Assembly (NCBI GenBank): GCA_016776875.1
Contig: JADHSN010000002.1
Span: forward strand, 1 to 43,092
DNA from: Gammaproteobacteria bacterium
GTDB taxonomy: Bacteria > Pseudomonadota > Gammaproteobacteria > Arenicellales > UBA868
Direction of reading: 5' to 3'
DNA length: 43,092 nt
Each line of letters starts with the position of its first letter. The first letter of the stretch is position 1. The translations under genes and the position numbers were made by a program. The notes under the pieces were generated by a model that did no database searches, was not told the origin of the DNA, and was given only the letters and a program-made list of their open reading frames with translations. Shown piece after piece: positions 8,219 through 16,477 of this stretch.

Positions 8219-9898
8219 TTATTTTGTTTTTACTCGCGCCCAGGTGTCCCTAAGCGAGACTGTACGGTTTAAGACGCTTTCTCGATTTGTGCTTGACGGA
8301 TCCACACAAAAATATCCCAACCGTTCTAGCTGAATTGGGCGACCTATTTCAGCATCACCTAGGCTGGGTTCTAGTTTGCAGTTGTCAATTGTTTCGCACG
8401 AGTTTGGGTTGAGTATCTGCTCTAGTTCAGTATCACTGCCGAACTTGGGGTTAGGGTCTTTAAAAATAGGTTGGTAAAGTCTTACCTGGGCGTTGAGGCT
8501 ATGTTTTGCTGAGACCCAGTGAATAGTTCCTTTTACTTTCCGCCCATCGGGCGTGTTACCCCCCTTCGTTTCCGGGTCATAGGTACACCGGACTTCGGAA
8601 ACATTGCCATTTTCATCATGAATAATTGAGGTACAGGTCACGAGATAGGCATATCGGAGACGAACCTCCCGACCCGGAGCCAACCGGAAGAACTTCCCTG
8701 GAGGATCTTCCATAAAGTCATCTTGTTCGATAAAGATCTCACGGCAAAAAGGAACTTCTCTAACCCCTAACGAGGGATCGTTTGGGTGGTTTTGTGCCTC
8801 GAGAAATTCTTCCTCGTTTTCGGGATAGTTTTCGATCACGACCCGCAAAGGACGCAAAACGCCAAAGGCTCTGGGTGCGGTTGGATTGAGAGCCTCGCGG
8901 ACACAATTCTCAAGCACGCTTATTTCGACATGTTGCTGATTTCGGGTCACGCCGATGCGACTGCAAAAATCAACAATTGCCTCGGGCGGAAAACCCCGGC
9001 GACGCATTCCAGATAATGTTGGCATTCTTGGGTCATCCCATCCAGATACAACTCCTCTTGAGACCAATAGTGTCAGCAGACGCTTGCTGACAACCGTGTA
9101 TTCAAGAGAGAGTCGCGAGAATTCCGTTTGGTAAGGGCGACTCGGTGGGGAAACATGCTCAAGAACCCAATCGTAAAGCGCACGATTGTCTTCAAACTCG
9201 AGAGTGCATAGCGAGTGGGTCACACCTTCAATTGCATCTGACAATGGATGTGTGAAGTCATACATGGGATAAATACACCAAGCATCCCCGGTATTATGAT
9301 GAGTCTGACGCCGTATGCGATAGAGCGTGGGGTCTCTTAAGTGGAGGTTAGGTGACGCCATATCGATCCGCGCGCGTAATACGCGACTGCCATCTTCGTA
9401 TTCGCCAGCGCGCATTTTATTAAAGAGTTCGAGATTCTCCTCAGGACTTCGATCTCTGAAAGGACTGTTGGACCCAGGTGAGGTGAGCGTCCCTCGGGTT
9501 GTCCGAATTTCATCCGCGCTTAAGTCACAAACATAGGCATTCCCACCTTCAATTAGACCAACAGCAAAATCGAAGAGCTGCGGAAAGTAATCCGAGGCAT
9601 GTCTCAGACGGTCTTCCCAGTCAAAGCCGAGCCAACGAACATCCTGCTGGATTGACTCGACAAATTCAGGACTCTCTCGGTCGGGATTGGTATCGTCAAA
9701 GCGGAGAAAACATGCGCCACCAAATTCTTGGGCAACGCCAAAGTTAAGGCAGATTGATTTGGCATGACCAATATGAAGATAGCCATTAGGCTCAGGGGGA
9801 AATCGTGTGGCAATCCCATCTGGATATCGCCCTGCCGCAATATCCTTTGAGATGAGTTGGCGAATAAAATGGGAGGGCGTAACTACGTCTTCAGTCAT
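8219..9898 (-). CDS. glnS: glutaminyl-tRNA synthetase
   Basis: A 559-residue class I aminoacyl-tRNA synthetase that charges tRNA-Gln with glutamine (E. coli GlnRS is 554 residues). The catalytic start reads FPPEPNGYLHIGHAKS with the HIGH box at residues 42-45, and the KMSKS-equivalent loop is VVSKR. The anticodon-binding beta-barrel domains follow in the C-terminal 200 residues. Having GlnRS is typical of Gammaproteobacteria and removes the need for GatCAB on this tRNA. The gene converges on the RND pump with a five-base gap, and no separate terminator fits between them. Confidence 0.97.
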   Translation of the reverse strand: MTEDVVTPSHFIRQLISKDIAAGRYPDGIATRFPPEPNGYLHIGHAKSICLNFGVAQEFGGACFLRFDDTNPDRESPEFVESIQQDVRWLGFDWEDRLRHASDYFPQLFDFAVGLIEGGNAYVCDLSADEIRTTRGTLTSPGSNSPFRDRSPEENLELFNKMRAGEYEDGSRVLRARIDMASPNLHLRDPTLYRIRRQTHHNTGDAWCIYPMYDFTHPLSDAIEGVTHSLCTLEFEDNRALYDWVLEHVSPPSRPYQTEFSRLSLEYTVVSKRLLTLLVSRGVVSGWDDPRMPTLSGMRRRGFPPEAIVDFCSRIGVTRNQQHVEISVLENCVREALNPTAPRAFGVLRPLRVVIENYPENEEEFLEAQNHPNDPSLGVREVPFCREIFIEQDDFMEDPPGKFFRLAPGREVRLRYAYLVTCTSIIHDENGNVSEVRCTYDPETKGGNTPDGRKVKGTIHWVSAKHSLNAQVRLYQPIFKDPNPKFGSDTELEQILNPNSCETIDNCKLEPSLGDAEIGRPIQLERLGYFCVDPSSTNRESVLNRTVSLRDTWARVKTK

Positions 9899-9969
9899 AG
9901 GCTATGACAGGTTGGATTAATCTTTTGAGATACACGTTGGTAACAACAGTTACGGGAGGTCAATCATTT

Positions 9970-9998
9970 AAGGAGCGCGATAATCCATCGCGCTCCTT
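9970..9998 (-). terminator. hairpin between cytochrome c4 and glnS, probable terminator
   Basis: A perfect 11-bp inverted repeat, AAGGAGCGCGA (9970-9980) and TCGCGCTCCTT (9988-9998), encloses a seven-base loop. It lies nine bases past the cytochrome gene stop on the minus strand. The U-tract is weak (the stem ends in TT and is followed by AAAT), so termination may be partial or factor-assisted. It could also insulate glnS. Confidence 0.6.
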
Positions 9999-10007
9999 GT
10001 TATGTTG

Positions 10008-10619
10008 CTACCAGTTGACAGGAGTTGAGAGGGGTGACGCTTGACTCCCAAAGTAAGCGGAAATGTCATCAATGTCTTTATCGCTCAGTGCCGCTGCAAA
10101 ACTTTTCATGATGGCGTTGTTTCTAGTGCCGCTTTTATACGAGCTCAGTGCGTGAGAAAGATAGTCAGGATATTGGCCGGCGAGTATCGGATACATCGGC
10201 GTAATAGGCTTACTTCCACCCTGACCATGACAAGCAAAGCAGGCTTGCGCTTTAGCAGCGCCTGCTTCTGAATCACCTTTACCACGCTCTACCGTTTCCG
10301 ATCCAGCAAGGGTATTAAAGTAAGCCGAGATATTGTTGATTTCGATGTCGGTTAGAGAACTGGCCTGCGCTTGCATCGTGGGATGACTTCGCTCACCGGA
10401 TTGATATGCTTTTAGAGCGACAACAAGATATTGCTCTTGTTGTCCACCCAGTTTGGGCACCCGGAATACGGGATAAGCGTTTCTGATGCCAGGTGCGCCA
10501 TGACAGCCCATGCAGGTGGCAGCGCTGTCTTTTCCGGCTTTAATATCGCCGGCCGCAAAGGCAGTGCTGGTAGACAAGGATAATGCAAATAAAACAGTAA
10601 GGGATGAAAGAAATCTCAT
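10008..10619 (-). CDS. di-heme cytochrome c4-type protein
   Basis: A 203-residue exported cytochrome. The start is taken at the ATG whose product begins MRFLSSLTVLFALS, a clear signal peptide ending in AFA-A; an upstream ATG at 10667 would put 16 charged residues before it. Two homologous halves each hold one CXXCH heme site (CMGCH and CFACH), with distal methionines expected in PTMQAQ and AIMKSF. Such proteins carry electrons in the periplasm, usually from the bc1 complex to a terminal oxidase. It is transcribed away from its upstream neighbour and is followed by a strong hairpin. Confidence 0.92.
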   Translation of the reverse strand: MRFLSSLTVLFALSLSTSTAFAAGDIKAGKDSAATCMGCHGAPGIRNAYPVFRVPKLGGQQEQYLVVALKAYQSGERSHPTMQAQASSLTDIEINNISAYFNTLAGSETVERGKGDSEAGAAKAQACFACHGQGGSKPITPMYPILAGQYPDYLSHALSSYKSGTRNNAIMKSFAAALSDKDIDDISAYFGSQASPLSTPVNW

Positions 10620-10711
10620 CTCGAAGGGTCTCTTAAATGTCTGAAGCCGTAACTCTAGGCAACCCATTCAAAGGTTGCAACATTTTGGACATAGAAATTT
10701 TAGATTTCTAG

Positions 10712-11314
10712 TCAATCTCGACGTTTTAGGGTGATGAAGCGCTCCTGAAGCCCGCTAGGGTGTTCGATGACTTCATTGAGATTGTCTGACCAACTCCATA
10801 ATGCTTCCGGAAATAGGTCTTGAAGAGCGGTCAGTGATACGTGCCAGGGCGGACCGCCGTCCCGATTTGTTTGCATAAACATGCCAACCAATACGCCGCC
10901 GGGGCGCAGCCAGTGATGCAATCTCCTCGCATATTCGGACCATAAGTCAGGGGTTAACGCGCACAGCGCGGTTTGTTCATAAATGACATCAAAAGATTCG
11001 TTCGGCTCCCATACAAACAGATCAGTGTCGACTAGGGTTGCGACTAGATTCCGATGACTGAGACGATGTTTAAGATCGTGAATGGCACTGGGCGCAAAAT
11101 CTACTCCTGTCACGTCGAACCCAAGCGCTGCGAAAGAAACAACTTCATAGCCACGTCCGCAGGCCGGGACCAACACTTTAGATGGCGGTTTAGGTAGCTT
11201 TGAAAGCGTTTTTTCAAGTGCTGGACTCGCTTCTCCTCGATCCCAGGCCGTTTTTTTATCGATGTAGCGTTTTTCCCACTTGGCCTGTTGCCTCTTATCT
11301 GTTTTTTGAGACAT
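10712..11314 (-). CDS. SAM-dependent methyltransferase, thiopurine/thiol methyltransferase family
   Basis: A 200-residue TPMT-like (PF05724) Rossmann methyltransferase. The N-terminal WEKRYIDKKTAWDRGEASP is the family's substrate-cap signature; motif I is VLVPACGRGYEV, followed by GFDVTGVDFAPSAI for the ribose-binding acidic residue. Members methylate small thiols, halides, thiocyanate or selenium/tellurium compounds. In marine bacteria related enzymes make volatile methylated sulfur. The exact substrate cannot be told from sequence. The gene stands alone between cytochrome c4 and the divergent DAHP synthase. Confidence 0.8.
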   Translation of the reverse strand: MSQKTDKRQQAKWEKRYIDKKTAWDRGEASPALEKTLSKLPKPPSKVLVPACGRGYEVVSFAALGFDVTGVDFAPSAIHDLKHRLSHRNLVATLVDTDLFVWEPNESFDVIYEQTALCALTPDLWSEYARRLHHWLRPGGVLVGMFMQTNRDGGPPWHVSLTALQDLFPEALWSWSDNLNEVIEHPSGLQERFITLKRRD

Positions 11315-11469
11315 ATGAGAATACTAAAAGTTGAAGCATTGCGACGATGATACTACGTGTATCTGTCGTTAAGCGAAGGTGTGACCAATAATGCAAATGA
11401 AACAAATCTAAATAAATGCCTAAAATTTAATGTCGATCAGACGATCGGTTGTTTTTCCAAGAGCAGAAG

Positions 11470-11510
11470 GGGGCTCAAGAAAGAGGGAGCGGTGATATAC
11501 TGCGAGCCCC
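11470..11510 (+). promoter_or_regulatory. extended -10 promoter inside an inverted repeat, upstream of DAHP synthase
   Basis: TGATATACT (11493-11501) fits an extended -10 element. It is enclosed by perfect 7-bp inverted arms, GGGGCTC (11470-11476) and GAGCCCC (11504-11510). The arms would sit around the -30 and +1 positions, a layout that suits a repressor operator. It does not match the TyrR or TrpR consensus. Promoter function is inference. Confidence 0.45.
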
Positions 11511-11553
11511 GAAAATTGATGATACGGTTCAAAACTTACGTTTCCAAAAGTAA

Positions 11554-12627
11554 ATGGCTGTGCAAATGAGTAAAACTGACGATCTCAGAATCGCAAATAT
11601 TCAGGCTGTGGCAAACGCTGCCACGATCATGTCTGAGATCCCAATTAGCGATTGGGCCGCACGAGTGGTGGCATCTCATCGTGCCGACATTCATCGCGTG
11701 CTGCAGGGAGAAGATGATCGCTTGGTAGTTGTGACGGGTCCATGCTCTATCCATGATCCCAGTGCAGCAATTGACTATGCGCGGCAGTTAGCCCCGTTGG
11801 TCGAGCGCCATAAAGAAGATTTGATTGTACTGATGCGGGTTTACTTTGAGAAACCTCGTACGACCGTGGGATGGAAAGGCCTGATCAATGATCCGAACCT
11901 GGATGGTTCGTTCGATATCAATAGTGGATTGCGGATCGCGCGCAAGCTGCTTTCCGACATCGCGGAGTTAGGTGTCGCAGCGGGAACTGAATTTCTTGAT
12001 CTATTATCACCTCAATATATCGCTGATCTCGTGAGCTGGGGTGCGATTGGCGCCCGAACGACAGAAAGTCAGCTTCATCGGGAAATTGCCTCCGGGTTAT
12101 CTTGCCCTGTGGGTTTTAAAAATGGCACCGATGGTAATTTAAAAATAGCAGTGGACGCTGTTGGCGCCTCAATTCATCCACATCACTTTCTGTCACTGAC
12201 AAAAGATGGTCGGTCTGCCATATTCTCGACCACAGGGAATGAAGATGGACATGTTATTTTGAGAGGTGGCAAGGAGCCAAATTTTGATGCCCAGGCGGTC
12301 GATAAGGCGGGCTCCCTAATGGTCAAGGCAGGGCTTTCCGCTCGATTGATGGTGGATTGTAGTCACGCGAATAGCGGTAAAGATCCCGAACGCCAGCCCA
12401 GCGTGGTGGAATCGGTGTGTGAACAGCTCGGTGCGGGCGAAGATCGAGTGATGGGCGTGATGATTGAAAGCCACTTAATCGGCGGACGGCAAGATATTGT
12501 CGAGGGTCAGTCGTTAACCTACGGACAAAGTATCACAGATGCTTGTATCGGGTGGGACGCGACTACTCAACTTCTGGAGACCTTGGCTGCGGGCGTGCGA
12601 TCGAGACGGCAGTTCCACGCCGGATAA
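11554..12627 (+). CDS. aroG: 3-deoxy-7-phosphoheptulonate (DAHP) synthase, class I
   Basis: A 357-residue enzyme that condenses phosphoenolpyruvate and erythrose 4-phosphate, the first step of the shikimate pathway. It carries the motifs GPCSIHDPSAA, MRVYFEKPRTTVGWKG, GFKNGTDG and VDCSHANSGKDP, which supply PEP, metal and phosphate ligands of the AroF/G/H family, and its length matches E. coli (350-356). Which feedback class it belongs to cannot be decided here, so the symbol is by family. ATGs at 11554 and 11566 are both possible; the first is used. No other shikimate gene is nearby. Confidence 0.93.
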   Translation: MAVQMSKTDDLRIANIQAVANAATIMSEIPISDWAARVVASHRADIHRVLQGEDDRLVVVTGPCSIHDPSAAIDYARQLAPLVERHKEDLIVLMRVYFEKPRTTVGWKGLINDPNLDGSFDINSGLRIARKLLSDIAELGVAAGTEFLDLLSPQYIADLVSWGAIGARTTESQLHREIASGLSCPVGFKNGTDGNLKIAVDAVGASIHPHHFLSLTKDGRSAIFSTTGNEDGHVILRGGKEPNFDAQAVDKAGSLMVKAGLSARLMVDCSHANSGKDPERQPSVVESVCEQLGAGEDRVMGVMIESHLIGGRQDIVEGQSLTYGQSITDACIGWDATTQLLETLAAGVRSRRQFHAG

Positions 12628-12675
12628 GAGATAACCCCCCCGACGTTGTCCGCGACGCGAATACCGTTTTATGCC

Positions 12676-12753
12676 GTAATTAAAAATACTTGTTTCGCTA
12701 CTTATTCGAAAGGTGCTACTTTTAATTACAGGTTTTTGAAATGTTCGGCTGAA
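12676..12753 (+). ncRNA. structured 5' leader upstream of sat (candidate regulatory RNA)
   Basis: The 176-bp gap before sat can fold into two hairpins. The first has perfect 10-bp outer arms GTAATTAAAA (12676-12685) and TTTTAATTAC (12720-12729), with a nested TTTCG (12693-12697)/CGAAA (12707-12711) stem. The second is CGGCT/AGCCG around GAAAA just downstream. GCTACTT occurs twice (12697 and 12715). I could not match it to a known riboswitch class, and the first hairpin could instead help to end the aroG transcript. Confidence 0.4.
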
Positions 12754-12803
12754 AAAGCCGGTGACCGTCCGAGTCTCGCAAACAAATATATAGAGATAAT
12801 TAA

Positions 12804-13994
12804 ATGATTAAACCCCATGGCTCAGAAGTGCTAACCCCTTTGATAGTCGCTGACTCTGTTCGCCGCGAAAATTTATTAGAAGAGGCGAAGACCCTGCCAC
12901 AGCTGGTTGTAAATTCGGCAGCAGCCGCAAATGCCGTCATGCTCGGCGCGGGTTATTTCACGCCATTGAAAGGGTTCATGAATAAGGCAGATGTCATGAG
13001 CGTGTCGGCTGAGATGCGAATGTCGGATGGTCTCTTTTGGCCTGTTCCGGTTGCGAACATCACGACTTCAGATCATTCGGTTAACGTGGGAGATCGCATT
13101 GCGCTTCGTGATCCGAATGTCGCGGGTGAGCCTGTGATGGCGATTCAAGAGGTTGAATCAGTCGAGACGCTGTCGCCAGACGAGATTGCACAAATTGCCC
13201 TGCATGTTTATGGTACGACCGATTCAGAACACCCCGGGGTTGCAACCTTCAAAGCGTTAGGCGATCAGTTGATTGCAGGCCCGATTGAAGTTTTAAATCT
13301 CAGCTATTTCGAAACAGATTTTCCTGAAACTTTCAGAACGGCAGTTCAGATTCGTGAGGAGATTAGCGAGAGGGGGTGGGAAACAGTAGTCGCTTTTCAG
13401 ACTCGAAATCCAATGCATAGAGCCCATGAGGAACTATGCAAGATGGCTCGTGATGCGGTGAGTGCGGATGGCGTGCTCATCCATATGCTGCTCGGGAAAC
13501 TTAAACCTGGAGATATCCCGGCTGACATCAGGGATGCGGCGATACGTAAGATGGTTGAACTTTATTTTCCACCCAATTCAGTCATGATTACAGGATATGG
13601 ATTTGATATGCTCTACGCCGGACCACGGGAGGCCGTTTTACATGCGGTGTTTCGGCAAAATGCAGGGTGCACGCATTTAATTGTAGGCCGAGATCACGCG
13701 GGTGTCGGAGATTATTATGGCGCTTTTGATGCCCAAACGATATTTGATAATTCGGTTCCAGATGACGCACTTGAGATCGAAATCTTTTGTGCGGACCATA
13801 CCGCTTATTCAAAGAAACTCAATCGTGTTGTGATGATGCGCGACGCGCCGGATCATCAGAAGGAAGACTTTGTTCTGCTCTCAGGGACTCGTGTTCGAGA
13901 GATGCTGGCGGCAGGAGAGGATCTTCCGCCAGAGTTTGCGCGTCCGGAAGTGGCCCGAATACTGATGGCGCATTATGCCGCGGAAGGTGCGTGA
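12804..13994 (+). CDS. sat: ATP sulfurylase (sulfate adenylyltransferase), single-subunit type
   Basis: A 396-residue enzyme interconverting ATP plus sulfate with APS plus pyrophosphate. An N-terminal PUA-like domain (about 1-165) precedes the catalytic domain with QTRNPMHRAHE (199-209) and VGRDHAG (294-300), the nucleotide-binding signatures of the homo-oligomeric Sat family. There is no fused APS kinase. This type differs from the CysDN heterodimer common in enteric bacteria and is used in sulfur oxidisers as well as for assimilation. No apr, dsr, cysC or cysH gene is in view, so the direction cannot be set. It sits alone behind the structured leader. Confidence 0.94.
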   Translation: MIKPHGSEVLTPLIVADSVRRENLLEEAKTLPQLVVNSAAAANAVMLGAGYFTPLKGFMNKADVMSVSAEMRMSDGLFWPVPVANITTSDHSVNVGDRIALRDPNVAGEPVMAIQEVESVETLSPDEIAQIALHVYGTTDSEHPGVATFKALGDQLIAGPIEVLNLSYFETDFPETFRTAVQIREEISERGWETVVAFQTRNPMHRAHEELCKMARDAVSADGVLIHMLLGKLKPGDIPADIRDAAIRKMVELYFPPNSVMITGYGFDMLYAGPREAVLHAVFRQNAGCTHLIVGRDHAGVGDYYGAFDAQTIFDNSVPDDALEIEIFCADHTAYSKKLNRVVMMRDAPDHQKEDFVLLSGTRVREMLAAGEDLPPEFARPEVARILMAHYAAEGA

Positions 13995-14030
13995 ATCTCA
14001 CGCTTATTTATCGTTAATGACGGGATCCGT

Positions 14031-14297
14031 CTAAAGATCTTCAAACTGATCGGCAGAAATACTCTCTGCTTCCAGCATCACAGGAATACCGTCGTCTACT
14101 CGATATATTCTTAAACGGTTTTGGGTAATTAACCCTTCTTCAAGAGGTTGTGTGACAATTTTTTCGTCGGCGTTAGTGATCTGCCCGGCGGCTATTTTCA
14201 GATTGATCGCAGAGAGTTCGTCCGAGGACATGACGACAAGTGACTGTTTGGTGGCGGGGCAGCACAGAATTTCTAGTAATTTTCGATCAATCGGCAT
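14031..14297 (-). CDS. Trm112/YcaR-like small protein
   Basis: An 88-residue protein of the Trm112p-like (UPF0434/YcaR) family: it opens with RKLLEILCCPATKQSL and ends in RIYRVDDGIPVMLEAESI, the two conserved ends of the family. Most members have CPxCK at the first knot; here it is CCPATKQ, so only part of the zinc-type motif remains. A longer than usual insert (about residues 25-60) separates the ends. Eukaryotic Trm112 activates methyltransferases; bacterial roles are less clear. It is a lone minus-strand gene, convergent with sat and divergent from the cation transporter. Confidence 0.8.
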   Translation of the reverse strand: MPIDRKLLEILCCPATKQSLVVMSSDELSAINLKIAAGQITNADEKIVTQPLEEGLITQNRLRIYRVDDGIPVMLEAESISADQFEDL

Positions 14298-14406
14298 GTC
14301 GATTCTAGTGAGGTCTCAAGGATCTGAAGTTTGAACGTTCCTTAGTATACTTGGGCTCACTGGTTCACATAAACATTCGGATCGCTTTCTCGATTTTCTA
14401 AAACCG

Positions 14407-15531
14407 ATGGCTTCAGGCTCCCAACGTGCTGTAATTACGGCAATTGCTGGTAATGGCATTCTGACAGTGCTCAAGTTCGCTGTAGCCGTGCCGACGCATT
14501 CTGCTGCGATGATGAATGAGGCAGTCCATAGCCTCATGGACACGCTTAATCAAATTTTTCTGTTAATTGGCCTGATCCAGGGTAAGCGGGTAGCCGATAA
14601 CCAGTACGCATTTGGCCACGGCCAAAAAAAATATCTATGGAATCTTTGGAGCGCCATCGGTCTTTTTTCGATCGGATGCGGTTTAGGGCTCGCCCACGCT
14701 TGGCATGTCTTTGATCGGGTTGGAGAAAGCCCGACTGAGACGATTCTAAGTATAGGGGGCATCAGTTTTGACGCCATGTGGCTGGGCGGACTCGTGTTAA
14801 TGCTCGCGCTTCTCATTGAAGGCTATGTTCTAGGTGTTGCTTGGCGCGAGTTCAAGCGGCGCGCTTTTAAAGAAAATCTTTCACCATGGCAGAAATTGTT
14901 TCGACCCAGTGATCCAACACTGCTCGCGGTTTTGTTAGAAGACGCTGTTGCGCTAACAGGCGTCATTTTTGCTGCGACTGGTATTTTAATGTCCCGAATC
15001 TCGGGAAACATGATCTGGGATGTCGCTTTCTCCATAGTCATTGCGCTGATGCTTGGAGTGACTGCTGTAATACTGGGGGCGCTAAATATGCGCTTACTTC
15101 TCGCCGTTCGAGATCCTGATGCAGAAGCCGTATTTGAGGCGATTGCTAAGGCCCATCGCGAGATAGAAAGATATCATGACTTGCGCAGCATTGTGTTAGA
15201 TGAGAGTCACACAGTACTGGTAGCAGAAGTCGAGTTCAGGGAAGAGGCTATTCTTTCCGGGCTTAGAAATCGAATTGATCAAAACGAGAGCGATATGCTA
15301 GCGTCCGTATCCGAGGATCGTAAAGCAGACTCGAATTTGCGCGAATACATTATGGATCGTGCAGCTGTACAAGCGACGCTAGAGCGCTCCGAAGAATTAA
15401 TTGATGAGCTCGAGATTCAATTAAAGGATCTTTGTCCCCGTGTTTCACATGTGACGATTGAGATTCAGGGAATGGTTAAAAAATTAGATGACCAGATTTC
15501 TACCGATTTCACTGTAAAAGGAAAAAAATGA
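14407..15531 (+). CDS. cation diffusion facilitator, ZnT9 (SLC30A9)-like
   Basis: A 374-residue CDF metal transporter with about six membrane helices (residues 8-235) and a cytoplasmic C-terminal domain. TM2 holds a HxxxD site (H41, D45) and is followed by a YAFGHGQKKYLWNLWSAIG loop. TM5 reads VLLEDAVALTG with a preceding DPT, as in the ZnT9/SLC30A9 branch, instead of the HxxxD of classic zinc exporters. Zinc or another divalent metal in exchange for protons is the likely cargo. The last ~80 residues are a charged, possibly coiled-coil extension. Its stop overlaps the ATG of the FKBP gene by four bases. Confidence 0.88.
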   Translation: MASGSQRAVITAIAGNGILTVLKFAVAVPTHSAAMMNEAVHSLMDTLNQIFLLIGLIQGKRVADNQYAFGHGQKKYLWNLWSAIGLFSIGCGLGLAHAWHVFDRVGESPTETILSIGGISFDAMWLGGLVLMLALLIEGYVLGVAWREFKRRAFKENLSPWQKLFRPSDPTLLAVLLEDAVALTGVIFAATGILMSRISGNMIWDVAFSIVIALMLGVTAVILGALNMRLLLAVRDPDAEAVFEAIAKAHREIERYHDLRSIVLDESHTVLVAEVEFREEAILSGLRNRIDQNESDMLASVSEDRKADSNLREYIMDRAAVQATLERSEELIDELEIQLKDLCPRVSHVTIEIQGMVKKLDDQISTDFTVKGKK

Positions 15532-16220
15532 AAAATCTTAAAAGTGTTCCAGTGCTTTTAGCCACTTTACTGGTTTCCGTAAACGCGGTTGCAGAGGTGG
15601 GAAAACCACAAACGAACCAAGATCAATTTAGTTATGCAATTGGATATCAGATTGGCAGTCAAATTGCGCAACAGCTTAAATCCGAAGGACTTGATGTGAA
15701 TCCAGCGTTTTTGGCGAAAGCGCTTGAGGATGTTATTGCAGGAAATGAGCCCGCACTGACGATCGACGAAATGAACGCGGCAATATCATCCGCACAACAA
15801 CAAGCCCAGGAGCAAACTATGGTAAATGCGCAGCTTGCAGTAGAAGCCGGCGAGACTTTTCGAAATCAGTATGCTGAGCAGGATGGCGTAATGCGTACCG
15901 ATAGTGGCATGCTGTATCGAATTCTTGATGAGGGCTCGGGCGAGAAACCTGCTGCTAGCGATACGGTTGTTGTGCACTATCGTGGAACGCTGATCAATGG
16001 CGCAGAATTTGATAGTTCGATCAAGCGAAATCAACCCGCCACTTTTGGTTTGAACAGCATTATTCCAGGGTGGCAGGAAATTCTACAGTTGATGCCTGAG
16101 GGATCCCGTTGGGAAGTTGTGATCCCCCCGGCGCTTGCTTACGGCAGTACCGGTGCGGGCGGGATGATTGGTCCGGAGGAAACTCTGATATTCGAAATTG
16201 AGCTAATCGAAATTAAATAA
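15528..16220 (+). CDS. FKBP-type peptidyl-prolyl isomerase, FkpA/Mip-like
   Basis: A 230-residue exported prolyl isomerase. A signal peptide (about residues 1-23, ending in AVA-E) is followed by an N-terminal dimerisation domain (FSYAIGYQIGSQIAQQLKSE and a helical linker) and an FKBP domain from about residue 125 with VVVHYRGTLINGAEFDSS, IPGWQEILQLMPEGSRWEV and IPPALAYG. It acts as a periplasmic folding catalyst or chaperone. The four-base overlap with the cation transporter gene shows they are co-translated, an unusual pairing. Confidence 0.92.
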   Translation: MKNLKSVPVLLATLLVSVNAVAEVGKPQTNQDQFSYAIGYQIGSQIAQQLKSEGLDVNPAFLAKALEDVIAGNEPALTIDEMNAAISSAQQQAQEQTMVNAQLAVEAGETFRNQYAEQDGVMRTDSGMLYRILDEGSGEKPAASDTVVVHYRGTLINGAEFDSSIKRNQPATFGLNSIIPGWQEILQLMPEGSRWEVVIPPALAYGSTGAGGMIGPEETLIFEIELIEIK

Positions 16221-16438
16221 CACCGAGAGGTTATTGGCGTTCAAATTTGTTAAGTTTGCGCCGTTGGGGATCGACAGATTGGATTCGGCAACGCCACGGC
16301 GCAGACGTCAGAAACGTTAAAACGGGCGCCCATTAAGGTTTTTTTCGAATATTTGTGTTCCGGAATTTCTTGTGCAATATTGAGTTAGTTGTAAAAATAA
16401 AAACTCACTGGCTTTCGGTTAGAAATCGAGGGTCAGAT

Positions 16439-16472
16439 GAGTTTAAAACTCAAAAGTTAACCAAGAGGAGGT
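16439..16472 (+). promoter_or_regulatory. translation initiation region of the second Liv importer
   Basis: A near-perfect anti-SD match, AGGAGGT (16466-16472), lies five bases before the ATG. Just upstream is a small palindrome GAGTTT-A-AAACTC (16439-16451). The strong ribosome site agrees with high-level production of a periplasmic binding protein. The rest of the 257-bp gap holds a bulged GGCG/CGCC hairpin at 16236-16262 after the FKBP gene, with no U-tract. Confidence 0.6.
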
Positions 16473-16477
16473 AACCC

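Noticed and set aside
11357-11569. 70-residue open frame in the DAHP synthase leader
   Set aside because: No family features, it runs into the aroG start region, and the same stretch holds promoter-like sequence.
12628-12803. Known SAM, SAH or cobalamin riboswitch before sat
   Set aside because: The sequence folds but lacks the conserved cores of the classes I know, so it is listed only as a candidate leader.
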